Of a stretch of 31,516 bases of DNA, positions 1 through 10,155 are shown one piece after another. A program made the position numbers and the translations under genes. This stretch comes from Porogramme epimiltina. Its lineage: Eukaryota; Basidiomycota; Agaricomycetes; Polyporales; Polyporaceae. The stretch lies in contig FTLJ01000036.1 in the NCBI GenBank assembly GCA_900155495.1, forward strand, positions 1 to 31,516, given 5' to 3'. Position 1 is the first letter of the stretch; each line of letters begins with the position of its first letter. The notes beneath the pieces were generated by a model, which did no database searches, had not been told where the DNA came from, and saw only the letters and a program-made list of their open reading frames with translations.

Positions 1-349
1 GAAAAAAATCGCACTTTCCGTAAGTTTCTGAATCTTGCTATAAGCGCCACACTTGTTGCCAGTCAAACGCCATCTGCCTTCGCCGTACTCGAGGATCCGA
101 TCTCTCGCCTTGACCCGCTTGTACACGCTATATACATCGGTCGCTCCTGTGCTGCCGTAGCATCACGCTTTCACGCCGAGTTGGGTGACAGCAGAAGACA
201 GATGGTAGCCACGCTTCGCTATGGCATGTGAACACGAGAACGAACTTTATACAATGGCCCAATCTCGTAATGTGGTCCCCTGAACCCCCNNGGGGCCCCC
301 GAACCCCCCCCCCCCCCCATCCACTCCCCCATACGAGTACGAGGCCGGC
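1..349. other. Upstream flank with small assembly gap
   Basis: No gene is visible in this stretch. Two N bases at 290-291 sit between a C run, a G/C run and a longer run of C (about 307-319), so this is a small assembly gap in homopolymer sequence. The promoter and 5' leader of membrane-protein copy 1 should lie here, but the gap makes the spacing unreliable. Confidence 0.7.
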
Positions 350-2059
350 ATGTCCTCACAATTGCGATCTACTTCAGATGTGCAATGCTCGCAAGCTTTA
401 CAAACTATCCTGTTTGTGACCCCTGGAATGCCCAGAGAAATTCTCGTCGCGTTACTCATCAGCCTCTTCTTCGGTGAGTGTATTCTCATCTATCATGGTG
501 GACTGGGCAGAGAGCGATGCTCTCAACCTGCTACCACAAGCCTTGAATCCCTAATTATTGATCGGTGATGTGTTATCTCTGGCAGGGATGGTCTCGTTGA
601 TCGCCTTAACTTCGTCGTGCTTACTGCTGTCAGTTGTAATTGAAGCCTCTCTTGAGTCTTCTGTTGTAACAATCTTATCACTAACACACTCTATAGACGC
701 AAAGTGCGCACTCGGTGGTCTTCCAGAGCGCTCCTTGCTGCCACCGTCGTTCTTTACAGCGCGACCAGTGTATACTGCGTTCTCACCGCATCCGCAACAC
801 TCACGCAAACACAATACATCGACCACTTCGCATCACATGCAAACAGCACCTGCACCGGTTTCATATCTGACTCTGATAGTAATAATAGTTCAGGACCTGG
901 CCTCCCAGAGGGGTTCTTACTCCCGGGTTCGCGCGCAACCTCCGCGTCGGCCGTGAGCATCTTCATCAACGTAGGTACCGAGTTGTGGAGTTTTGCCATC
1001 CTCTATTCGGGCTGATATACACACGTTAATAATGCTCTATTTAGGTATTTGTAGGAGATGCAATAGTATGGTGGCGCGCGTGGGTGATCTGGCCCTATAA
1101 CAAGCTTGTGAAACTCCTTTGCGTCGTGCTACTTGCACCTACATTCGGTATCTGTGTCTCCCGAGTTCACTCAATCATCCATTGTTAATGCAAACGGTTA
1201 TTTCTTCTAGCGTGCGGCCTCGTCGCGGCATATCAATCCGTCCATGAAGGCATAATGTTTTCGTTATTCGTGTCGAGTGTGTGGGGCACTGCTGCAGTGG
1301 TGCTCTCTCTTGTCTCGAACATATGCGCGACCGCGTTGATAGCTTATAAAGCATGGTATGTCCGTCCCTTGCAAATTGTTCAACTCGAACCTATCGTTTT
1401 AAACCGTGGGATAGGCACTTTAGGCGTCAACTGAAGGAACTCCTCGGAGACGGGAGCGTTGCGTCCCCGGCGTTGAAAGCCCTCGCGCTTATCATCGAAT
1501 CAGGCATCATATATTGCTTGTTTTTTGTGAGTGTGTTCACACATCTTCGTTAAATAACAGGTTACGTTTAAGTGTTCGTCTACTAAGTACCAATTGGGCT
1601 AATAGGCCATAGCTGTCCTTTGGTACGCTGCGTACGCAGGAGATGGCACTTCTGGAACAGTCGCGCCCACAGCCCCTCAAGGTCTGTTCTGGGATGTCCT
1701 GGGTGTCTTCGCAGATGTATGCCCAATCTCTTTTGCTGTGAGTTCCCCTAAGACAAGATGAGCAAATGAAGTAGTCAAGATACTCATTCTCTGCCCCCAC
1801 TTAGGCCGCGTATCCAATGCTTATCATCATCCTCGTCGCGTTGCGCAAGTCCGAGCTTGAACGGGTGCATGCAGTCAGCATGAGAGAACGCGGGGCGCCC
1901 ACCTTGAGTATACAGTTCGCGCTTCCACATGAGAGCGACGACTCGGGGAATGTAGAGGATTCGACAATTCATACAGTGGAGAGCAGGGGCCAGGAATCAC
2001 GGCAAGTAGAGAGTGCTATTAAAGTGAGTGACATTATGAGCGATGATTGGATACAATGA
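350..2059 (+). CDS. Seven-helix membrane protein, copy 1
   Basis: Uncharacterised fungal multi-pass membrane protein; I know no function for the family. Exons by splice signals and frame: 350-473, 586-628, 697-970, 1045-1147, 1211-1355, 1415-1526, 1606-1737, 1805-2059, giving 395 aa. About seven hydrophobic segments are visible. Landmarks are a GDAIVWWRAW motif at residues ~151-160 in the third helix, YKAW after the fifth, and a last helix beginning AAYPMLIIILVAL (from residue 312). An NST glycosylation sequon lies in the loop before helix 3, consistent with an outside N-terminus and inside polar tail (inference). The intron after exon 2 uses the less common donor GTCAGT. It is the first of four paralogues here (copy 2 at 2552, copy 3 at 8136-, copy 4 at 19496-) with identical exon phasing. 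The start ATG is the one giving a 124-nt exon 1 equal to copy 2; the assembly gap upstream leaves a small doubt. Confidence 0.85.
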
Positions 2060-2551
2060 TAATGCCCCCGAAGTTCTAATCAACTTTCAACTTTCAAACC
2101 CTGAAGTTCGAAGCCTGAAGAGTCGAACTGAAGAGGGAACACCGAAAAGATGATACACCAATAAAGTCACGGCATCCTGCGCTGTCTCAGGTATCCGAAT
2201 TGGCGATCACGGTCACTCAAGCTCCATCAACACTGTATGATAGCGATCATAGATATATTTAAGCCCTCACCATTGCCACTGCTACTCTGATAAAGCTTGA
2301 CCGAGCTTAGATGGTTCCTAGCTATATCCGCTCGATTACCCCGCGGTCATATATGCGGACTTGATCGCTCCGGACATCTCCACAGCTGCACCGCTATTTC
2401 CGGCGCCACCGCTACCATGAGGGTTCAAGGACTCCAAATGACAGATGACGGCTGCTCCACTCCGGTTCCGGGTACACTACATATGCATGGGGGAAGGGCG
2501 ACCGGGCCCTCACCCAATCTCCCCAACTTTCCCTATCCCGACGCTGTTAGG
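2060..2551. other. Intergenic region between membrane-protein copies 1 and 2
   Basis: No gene is seen. A TATA-like AT-rich stretch (GATATATTTAAG, around 2250-2262) lies about 290 bases before the copy 2 start and is a possible core promoter with a long leader. The reading frame of copy 2 stays open upstream of its ATG to about 2297, but this part lacks family similarity. Confidence 0.4.
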
Positions 2552-4234
2552 ATGGATCCCGGCAACGACACGCTTTCCGATTCACCATGCTCTCAAGCTT
2601 TACAAACCCTTCTGCTCGTAGCACCAGTATTACCTTTCGGTATCTTGGACCTATTGCTCACAAGTCTGTTCTTCGGTGAGTAATCTTACGATAAGTTCTC
2701 TGTCGGAGGCATCGCGGAACATTCATTAATAGCCCTTTAATCTACCCCGTCTTGGGACCCTATCTCGAAACCCCAATTCTTAGGGATACTTTCTGTACTT
2801 GCGCTAACGTCAGCGTGCTTGCTTCTGTGAGTTGCTGCCTGTTTTACCGACCGGGTTCATTGTACCAACCTTACATTCGCCAGTTCCAAGGTTCGCACTC
2901 GGAGGTCCGCACGGTTCCTTCTTGTTGCAACGGTCGTGCTCTACATATCAAGTTGTGTGTGCTGGGTCCTCAATATTTGTGCAACCCTCAATCAAGCTAG
3001 ATATTTGGATAGATTTGCATTGCACGTTAACAATTCCTGCGGGACTCCTTCTACAATCATCGAGCAAGATGGTCAAAGACTTCCCGAGGGCTTCCTGGGG
3101 TCGGGCCGGAGAGCTACATTTGCTTCTGGAGTGGCCCTCCTCATCAACGTATGTCCTCATGTCAGATTAACCTTCTACAGAAAATAGCTTCCATGATGTT
3201 GAACCTTGCAGATCTTTATCGGAGACGCCATTGTATGGTGGCGGGCATGGGTTCTCTGGCGGCGTAACACACCTGTTCGTTTCCTCTGCGTCATTCTGCT
3301 CACACTCACGTTGGGTGCGTCGAACTTTCCCTCAAAGCTCAATGCATATTCCCATCTAACGTTTAACAGTGTTTGGTATAATTTCGGTCGGCTATCCCGT
3401 ACGGCGCGACCTCGTGCCTCTCCTTTACTACACCACGAATGCACCGGGGGCGATCGCGATGCTACTCTCCCTTGTGTCAAACATATGTGCAACGTGCCTG
3501 ATAACATATAAGGCGTGGTGGGTACTTTACTGCTATCAATCTTGGCGTAGGTTGACTGGATCTACAATGGGCATTGGTGATGCAGGCGGCTTCGGCGCAC
3601 GTTAAAACAGTGTATCGGTGACCGAAGCAATGGGTCCCCGGTGCTCAAAGCATTTGCATTACTTGTAGAGTCTAGTCTAGTGTATTGCTCGATATGGGTG
3701 AGTCTTTGTTTCGTTACCTGGTGCTCCTATGCAGACGTGGCGCATTGATTTATCTCCTCCTGACAGGTCATATCCATTTTCTGGTATGGCGCATGCATCA
3801 AATTCGGTTCCACAATGCCCATGACATCGGCCGCGATATCGCAATTAGCATGGAAGGATGTTGCATCTGGGCTTGTCGACTCTTGGCTCATCCCTATCAT
3901 CGTAAGTAGTCGCTCAAAAGTGGGTTACCAGTGCTCACATCCCCTTGTGCATTAGGCTGCTTACCCCATGCTTATCATCATCCTCGTCGCCCTGCGTAAA
4001 TCTCAGCTTACACGTGCGCAAGCAGTAAGTTTGGGCTCTATCGCGGACAGACCTGTCAATATCAGTATGAGATTCACATTCCCACGGGACAGTGAGATAG
4101 AGCGAGGTTCGGGGGTGGTTTTGTCTACTGAAGTGGATGGCGAGAGCGGCGTCACCGCGACAAAAGAGAACGAGTTGAGGGTTGTATCCTTAGCAACACA
4201 AGCAGTCGAAGACGAGTCTCCGAGTGTGCAGTAA
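2552..4234 (+). CDS. Seven-helix membrane protein, copy 2
   Basis: Tandem paralogue of copy 1 and the cleanest member. Exons: 2552-2675, 2784-2826, 2884-3148, 3212-3314, 3370-3517, 3586-3697, 3767-3901, 3956-4234; 402 aa. Predicted helices lie at roughly 31-58, 66-88, 131-158, 165-185, 205-227, 245-265 and 305-325. The signature GDAIVWWRAWVLW covers residues 148-160, YKAW closes helix 5 and AAYPMLIIILVAL opens at 311. A polar tail of about 75 residues rich in E, S and T follows. An N-glycosylation sequon (NNS) is in the loop before helix 3. Exons 1, 2, 4 and 6 (124, 43, 103 and 112 nt) match copy 1 exactly in length, which supports the splice model. Function is unknown; the seven-helix layout suggests a receptor- or sensor-like topology, but no known receptor motif is visible. 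Confidence 0.88.
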
Positions 4235-4699
4235 CATAGTAGTCACCTTTATCATGCATCCCTCTTGTTATATTGTGTTATTGGATGTCGTATTTCAAAC
4301 CTACCTGCCTCCAGGAAATCAAAGATGTTGTGCTCAGAGTTGAGCCTGGCTTCTCATGATCACTGTCAGTCATAAAGGGATGTCCAAGTGTTGGAGATAA
4401 TCTGATAAAAACTATAATGATGGTCAATCAAAGAGATGACGTCACTTGACCTTTCTGGTATTTCGTGATCATGAGTGCTAGCCTACGCTTGGACACAGGG
4501 TTGCTTCCGTTCCGTTTGCTACGACAACTCCGCTGAAGTGATCTGCTGCACTGCGTCTCACATCGATCCAACGTATGGCGCGACACGGGAGCCGGCATAA
4601 TAGTATGTGACATGGTGCATTTTTGTAGTTCCGCAGCACATTAAAGTTGCGATCTCATGTTGAAATCTGCTAGGTTATTTATCAGTGGGCTTCAACGAT
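4235..4699. other. Intergenic region before F-box gene 1
   Basis: No gene or RNA recognised. The sequence is AT-richer than the flanking exons and contains no convincing ORF. It should hold the 3' end of membrane-protein copy 2 and the promoter of the F-box gene. Confidence 0.5.
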
Positions 4700-6319
4700 A
4701 TGGACGAACGAGACATCTCAAAGGACAGCTCCACAGACTTTCCAGTCGAGCTCTGGATGCACATCGGCTCGTGTGTCGGATTACGCGATCTTTCCTCCCT
4801 TGCCCGCACCTGCACGCTTTTCAACCAGATCATGACCCCCATCCTCTATTCTTCCGTCCACCTCTACCGTGAATCTCAAGCTAAAGCATTCCTCAATGCT
4901 ATCGCTCCTTTCGGGAAAGAAGACCCTGAAGGAGTAGACCCAGGTGTGCAACCTCCTCATGATCAGACCCGTCTTCAAGCAGTGCGAGATCTCCGAATAC
5001 ATATTACGGAAACGACCGACCCTGAGGATCTCTGCGAGAAGGCCGCGCTTGCCGTTGCTCGGATGAATAGCCTGAAAACAATATGGTGCGGACAGCCGTT
5101 CCAGTATACTGCTGGGGACAAGCTTCTATCAGCATTGTTCATGCATCCGCACCCTATGCTACACACGATGAGCATACCCCTCTATAGCGGGCTTGAGGCG
5201 GGAGAACGCGCGCCACCCTTACCTCTCAAGAACTCTATCTCTACCTCCCTTCCATCTCTTCTCCATGTCTCGATATACTTCTACTTGCCTCTATCCCTAT
5301 CCCACGTTGACATCATTCGCAACCTCCTCAACAGCCTAGGCAGCCAACTGGAGACGATCTCGATCCCTGATCTCTCTCCCTCGCAAACCAAAGAGCTATT
5401 CTCCGAAGTTGCATCGTTCGGGGCACTCCGTCATATTGGGGTCAATTGGTTTGCCGTGCGCGATGGTCTTATCCCCACGGTCTATTCTATCCGGTCTCTC
5501 TCTCTTGGTCTTAAGCATCTCCGCGTTATCGGTCACGAGACAGCTGGTCGTCTCCCTGAAGCATATTTCCCCGCGTTGGAAGAGCTCGCATGCGACTGCA
5601 AGACACTCCCTGCATTCCTCCCCCCTGGCATGACGCACGCTCGCCCCATTCGCTGCGTACGCCTCAACAACGCATATTGGACACGCGACGCACACGTGGG
5701 GGCTCACGCCTCGATGATGTCGACATTTTTAGATTTGGCCCTGTTCCCCTTCATGTCACACCTCGTCTCAGCACTCTCATACCTAGGGAACTCAGCGATG
5801 CCTGTTCGCGAGCTGAGCTTTTGCGTGCGCCAGCTCCTGGAGGAGGGACTAGAGGATGTGCGGGAGTCATGGGCGACACTTGAGAAGCTCGTTATCATCC
5901 CGCGTGTGGCCCCGGACATGGTAAATGATTGCACAAGGTCTGCCCACCCCTGCTCGCTGACCTAGTGACGCGCTCTGGTACAGAATGTTCTGCGTGCGTT
6001 CGGATCGACTGTCCTTGCACGCGCACCACGCTTGCACACGCTGCTCCTTTCGGACGCAGTGGCCAAAAGGAGGGGGTTGCCAGGTGGAAGGTTCTGGTTT
6101 GCTCGCGATATCGACCGGCAGCGCACGCTCCTGGAGGGGTTTGAGCTGCACGCACCTGGGCAATTGAGGCGTGTAGCATTTACAGAAGAATTTGAGTGGG
6201 AACGAGGTGATGGAGGGAGGTGGACGATGACGGATGGCGTGGATGCGGAGGCAGTAGAGGAACCGGGAGACTTAGTAAATAGTGGGTTCATTGAAGTAGG
6301 GGGCACGCCGATGAGCTGA
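4700..6319 (+). CDS. F-box protein 1
   Basis: Predicted F-box protein, a substrate adaptor of an SCF-type ubiquitin ligase (role by family). Exons 4700-5920 and 5984-6319 give 518 aa. The first true ATG is at 4700 (MDERDISKD); the frame is open to 4685 but that codon is GTG. The F-box lies at residues ~13-50 (begins DFPVELWMHIGSCV, ends near TPILYSSVHLY). The rest is a leucine-rich, F-box/LRR-like body with no other named domain. The single intron 5921-5983 (donor GTAAAT, acceptor CAG) is phase 0, and the next exon begins NVLRAFGSTVLARAP. F-box gene 2 has an intron at the same place followed by DVLRAFGPIVLARAP, which confirms both models. The C-terminal motif LRRVAFTEEFEWER is also shared. 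It directly follows two membrane-protein copies in the same orientation. Confidence 0.88.
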
Positions 6320-6461
6320 GGTACGTGGTGGAGCTTCATGAATTCCCTTCTACGCTGATGAGACGCCATGTAGATGCCATTCATAGTATATTTCATTGCT
6401 GCCGAAACGGAAGCAATGGACGTAACGAACAAATACATCTTAGCGCTTAATCGTTAGTGAT

Positions 6462-8136
6462 TCACAGTCCGTCGGAATCGCTGTCAGGGCATCGCATTCG
6501 ACCGCTGCTCATAAGCTCGCGAGACATCCGACTACCATCGTAACTGTGCGTAATCCCTCCTTCGACAACGCGCTTCTCGACCGATCGAGTAGGCATAGGT
6601 AGAGCGACATCTTCGACGTGAGGTGCGAAACAGAGCGTGCCGGAAACGGATACGGATTTCAGCGAGAACTCTGCAGGAATATGACCCGTTTCGATGGCGT
6701 GCTGGGGATGCGATTGGTCTAGCGCAACGAGGACGATCATGAGAAGGGGGTAGATTGCCTGCGTAGTAATGGCATCAGCACGAGAGCCGTAGGGAGAAGA
6801 GGAATACGGACGACAACAGGTACGAGAACAGAACCGAGCACCATGTCGGTGATGGTTCCAAATAGTGTTTCAGCCGTCGTTACGTTGATTTCGGGGTAGC
6901 CTGTGGATTTTTCTGAGAAACGACGGCCAGTGACTTGGGCAGAGAGGAGAAATATGACGAATGCGAGCTGTAATAAGATGGAGGGTTACCCCAGTGGAAG
7001 AATATGGGCTAGGAAAGGAAAATAGAATCACCCAGAATATGCAGTACAGAGTGCCCAGATACACAAAAAGGAGAAGAATCTTTAATACGCGGGTCGTTCG
7101 GCGGCGGCTTGCACTTAAAATATTCTTGAGGAACAGTCTGTGTTCTCTGTGACCAAATATTAGAATGCGCCCGGTCTTGCGGGAGTGTGCAGAGCATACC
7201 GTGCTTTGTAAGCAATCAAGCACGTTGCACCAACGTTGGTGACTAGCGATAGGATTGCAGATGCTGTTCCACATAGATTTTCTACAAAAAATATAGCCGG
7301 ATGTGAGATGTATAGCCGATCTGCGCGAACTTCTTGATACGTCGCAGCACAACCCAAGGCTAAATGATGGCCGATCTCAGAATTGCAGCGAGGTGAGCAG
7401 AAGGAATAGCGACAGACCGAAAGTGACAAGAGTAAGAAAAACGCCGAGGACGAGTATCCGCCTATTTCCCGGCCAGAGCACACAAGCACGCCAGACAATG
7501 ATTGCGTCACCAACAAACATCTGGAGTGTGTGAACATCAGCGTCGCGCTCAGAAAGCTAGATACAAACTACTCACGTTAACCGTTAACGACATTGCAGAT
7601 GCTACTACGTTGTCGTGCGTGGCGTGGAGGGTCGCTCGTGCCGCCTCAGTGACGTTCATCCCGGGAGGTGAATCCACTCCTGTGCATTGTGCGAGTATGT
7701 CATTGGCTGCTGCATCACGATAGCGGGAGGCCGCCATAGCTTGCTGTAGCCGATAGCCCCAGTACGCCGAGGTCGAGAAGCATAGGATGGTGGCCGTATA
7801 CAGCATGATTTTGGACGATGGTACTTGAGGTTTTTTGCTCCTAAGTTCACGAGTTAGAGGTAAGGACTAATAAGTAGATGTGATACCTACAACAGCGAAT
7901 ATACAGCACACAGGAGCACCGAAGCGAAGACCCCTGTCGTCACCGCGAGATCGATTAATCCGGGAGAGCTAACTGAGTCAAACCGACACACCAAAATCAA
8001 GTGCTTCAAGTGCCACTGACAACGTGGCATACACTGTGCCAGTGTCCCCCTGAATGTTGCTGAGGGCGTGACTGCATAACGGCGGTAGGGTGTTGGTAAA
8101 TGCTGGCACTACTGCGAGAACCGGATGCATTTTCAT
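6462..8136 (-). CDS. Seven-helix membrane protein, copy 3
   Basis: Third paralogue, on the reverse strand. Exons in transcript order: 8136-7992, 7933-7891, 7840-7576, 7520-7418, 7359-7200, 7146-7032, 6967-6812, 6758-6462; 427 aa. Exons 2, 3 and 4 (43, 265, 103 nt) match copy 2. The helix-3 signature has drifted: GDAIIVWRAC replaces GDAIVWWRAW. The last helix is AIYPLLMIVLVAL. An NVT sequon is in the loop before helix 3. The intron before exon 8 needs the weak donor GTCCGT to keep phase 0 as in the other copies. The first in-frame ATG (8136-8134) lies within the terminal repeat of the neighbouring element, and a second ATG six bases on (8130-8128) is the first in non-element DNA. No frame break is seen, so the protein may still be made if a promoter remains. 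Confidence 0.8.
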
Positions 8137-8146
8137 CAGGAAAAAA
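8134..8146 (+). repeat. Left terminal inverted repeat
   Basis: CATCAGGAAAAAA. On the reverse strand its outer edge reads CCTGATG, whose ATG is in frame with membrane-protein copy 3. Confidence 0.6.
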
Positions 8147-8175
8147 CCATTTTCTCCGGAGCACTGAGCCAAGTT

Positions 8176-8272
8176 ATCGAGCGCTCGAGTGCTGGGGCTT
8201 GACGCTCAGGAGTGCTCGTGATGCTCGAGAGCAATCATGGGCACAGCTCTCGAGCACAAGTGAGCGCTCGGG
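8176..8272. repeat. Left subterminal palindromic repeat cluster
   Basis: Cluster of GAGCGCTC, GCTCGAG and GAGCTC-type palindromes. AGCTCTCGAGCACA (8245-8258) recurs exactly at 10115-10128, and GCTCGAGAGCA (8223-8233) recurs at 9997-10006, both near the other end. Such subterminal repeats are typical transposase-binding arrays. Confidence 0.55.
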
Positions 8273-8830
8273 TGATGCCTGCTCCAGGATAAGTACAAAC
8301 TTTTCTAAAAAGAGCACTGTTGACGTCTCTGACCTTCCACACGCGTAAGTTGTATCATTGCTCATTGTTATTTCTTTCAGAGAGGCAACGTTGTCGCTGA
8401 CTGCACAGGGCGCTTACAGGCTCGCATTTCTACAAGTCTCGCACAACCGGCCCTAAACTCGGGCGCCACATGATGTCGCCAGCGCGACGGCCAAGTTTTG
8501 CGCGGCCTACGTCCTCCCTCCTCCTGTCCATATCCTTCGTGACGCGGAACAGGTATGCTCCTTTCTCGTCTCAGTCGCACCTCAGGTGTCTGGATACTGC
8601 CTCACTGAGTTCTTTTGCAGCTCTGGACCTACTTCGCAACTCAAGGCTGCTCAGTGAGTGGTCACCCACGAGTCCCGTCTACCTCGACCCGCACATGTTA
8701 GCTGTCCATGAGATGAAGGTAGTATGGCCCTTTCGGGCCCGAGCCTGCTCAGGCCCTTCCCGCATCCCGTTGTGTTCTATGATTGGTGAGTCCATAGGTT
8801 ATTGCCGGTGTACTCGTCATTCACCTTCTT

Positions 8831-9128
8831 GTGCCGCCTGCACATGGCACCTGTCCCTTCTCCTTGCCCTTCCCCTTCTCCGGCGCACGCGAGCCGGCGG
8901 GGATTGAGATCGGCTCGCTCTGCTGCAGCAATGAAAGGCTAGACGGGCCTGGCACGGGGAGGCTGGCGGCGTTGCTGCCGCCCGCACCTCCCCGGCCCTG
9001 CCTGCAAGGTATGTTTCCCTTCTCCAAGACTTTCAGGAATGCTAACAATCTCATCGTTTAGACGAAGCTCGAACTCTGTCTCAGGGTCCCAGACAGCGGG
9101 ACGCATTCGTCGTGTGGTTCGACCGCGG
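8831..9128 (+). other. Unidentified exon-like fragments inside the element
   Basis: A coding-like stretch (about 8905-9008) runs to donor GTATGT at 9009. A branch-like GCTAAC and acceptor TTTAG (ending 9060) follow, then a second exon-like piece from 9061 reading DEARTLSQGPRQRDAFVVWF and ending at a GTGAGT donor near 9129. The product is not recognised. The complete donor-branch-acceptor set suggests a captured piece of a spliced host gene, possibly unrelated to the RRM fragment downstream. Confidence 0.35.
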
Positions 9129-9397
9129 TGAGTGTGTTCGCAAGCCCCCCTCCCTTCTCCTATCAACAGCGTGTCCTACCCCCATATCAACTCCCCTTTC
9201 TTCCAGTTGCGTCGTCGTACCCTCTCGACCGATCCCCGTTTCCACGCGCAACATCGCTCGTACTCGAGCGCTCGCCATTCCGTCGTTGTTACACCCTGCC
9301 GTCGTTGTCGCCATCGCACTACCGCAACCCCCGCGTGCCCGTCTCGGTTCGCTTTCGTCCCGCCGAAGCTCAACAACCCCACATCTTCGCTGCGCAG

Positions 9398-9630
9398 TTA
9401 CGCCTTCGTCGAGTTCCGCTCCCAGCATGATGCCGAAGACGCCTATTACGACATGTATGCCGCGTCTGCCTTGCCCCTTTCCATCCCCCTTCCCTTACAC
9501 CTCGCCGCAGGCACGGCCGCCACTTCGAAGGGTCTCGCTTGAGCATCCAGGTGCGTAATATTGCCGTCTCTCGTCCCGTCCTGCTGTTGACACCACGTCG
9601 CCGCAGTGGGCCAATAGCCGCCACGTCTGA
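9398..9630 (+). pseudogene. Captured RRM-protein fragment
   Basis: Three exon-like pieces with good splice sites: 9398-9454, 9511-9550 and 9607-9630. They join in frame to read YAFVEFRSQHDAEDAYYDM, then HGRHFEGSRLSIQ, then WANSRHV and a stop. This is the second half of an RNA-recognition motif: RNP1 core YAFVEF, helix 2 DAEDAYYDM, the HGR turn and strand 4, as in SR-type splicing factors. The first half (RNP2) is not seen upstream, and no downstream RS or other domain is present, so this is a fragment. Its introns (9455-9510 and 9551-9606) are intact, so it was copied from genomic DNA and not from mRNA. It lies inside the TIR element. Confidence 0.6.
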
Positions 9631-9870
9631 CTACGGCACGCTTTGCGGCCCCAGAGGCAAGGCGTCCGAGGTGGACATCCCCGAGGTAGAGCGCGAGGCG
9701 TTTGACCTCTGGCGCGAGAAGGATAGGCTCATGGGCCGCTTCGTCAAGACGGACCCCGTGGCCACGATGGTGCCCGCGAGGCTGAAACACTCGTACCAGG
9801 TGCGCAGCCGGGTCGCCGCCCGTGGCGTGGGTGGTGGTATGACTTATGTAGGCTCGTGTACATTGTAATT
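9631..9870 (+). other. Unidentified coding-like tail of the element
   Basis: After the RRM fragment's stop, another frame is open and protein-like. It includes ASEVDIPEVEREAFDLWREK followed by DRLMGRFVKTDP and ends near a GTGCGC donor-like site at 9799. I cannot name the family. The frame differs from that of the RRM fragment, so it may be a separate captured piece. Confidence 0.3.
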
Positions 9871-9984
9871 AGTCTACCGTATACCAATGGCAGTATAGTG
9901 TTATACATTTGATTTCTGGCTAGTACAAGGTGCGCAATAAGGGTGCTGTAGGGTATGGTTTATATGAGCTCGATAGGCTTGCGC

Positions 9985-10138
9985 CGTGCTCGGGCTGCTC
10001 GAGAGCAGTCTCGAGCAAGCGCGGGAAACTCACGTGCACTCGGCAGGCGCCCACTCACGTTATGCTGTGCTCGATAAAGGGGGACATTGCTCGACCGGCT
10101 CGACCGGCTCTCAGAGCTCTCGAGCACACCCGAGCAAT
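9985..10138. repeat. Right subterminal palindromic repeat cluster
   Basis: Repeats GTGCTCGGG, GCTCGAGAGCA (9997-10006), TGCTCGA, the tandem CGACCGGCT pair (about 10092-10109), and AGCTCTCGAGCACA (10115-10128). The last and the second match the left cluster exactly. Confidence 0.55.
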
Positions 10139-10139
10139 C

Positions 10140-10155
10140 TTTTTTTTTCCTGATG
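10140..10155 (-). repeat. Right terminal inverted repeat
   Basis: On the reverse strand it reads CATCAGG followed by nine A. It matches the left repeat over CATCAGG plus six A. Confidence 0.6.

Larger units (their letters stand above)
8134..10155. mobile_element. TIR-bounded element carrying gene fragments
   Basis: Bases 8134-8146 (CATCAGGAAAAAA) are repeated as the reverse complement at the far end, where a nine-T run is followed by CCTGATG (10140-10155). Just inside both ends lie palindromic GCTCGAG/GAGCTC repeats. The interior is unusually GC-rich and has splice-like signals and partial exons but no transposase that I can recognise. This looks like a non-autonomous DNA transposon that has taken up host exons (Pack-TIR-like, inference). 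Target-site duplication is unclear. If the repeat begins CATCAGG the flanks share only TT; if it begins CAGG, as in some hAT elements, the 8-bp flanks ATTTTCAT and ATGTTGGG agree at 4 of 8 positions. The superfamily is therefore not assigned. The left edge abuts membrane-protein copy 3 at its start codon. Confidence 0.6.

Noticed and set aside
4685..4699. Earlier start of F-box gene 1 at 4685
   Set aside because: The codon is GTG; the first in-frame ATG is at 4700, and the F-box begins soon after it.
9081..9428. Reverse-strand ORF inside the TIR element as a transposase candidate
   Set aside because: Low-complexity Arg/Glu/Gly-rich translation with no catalytic DDE/D pattern or zinc finger; it is opposite the splice-bearing + strand fragments.
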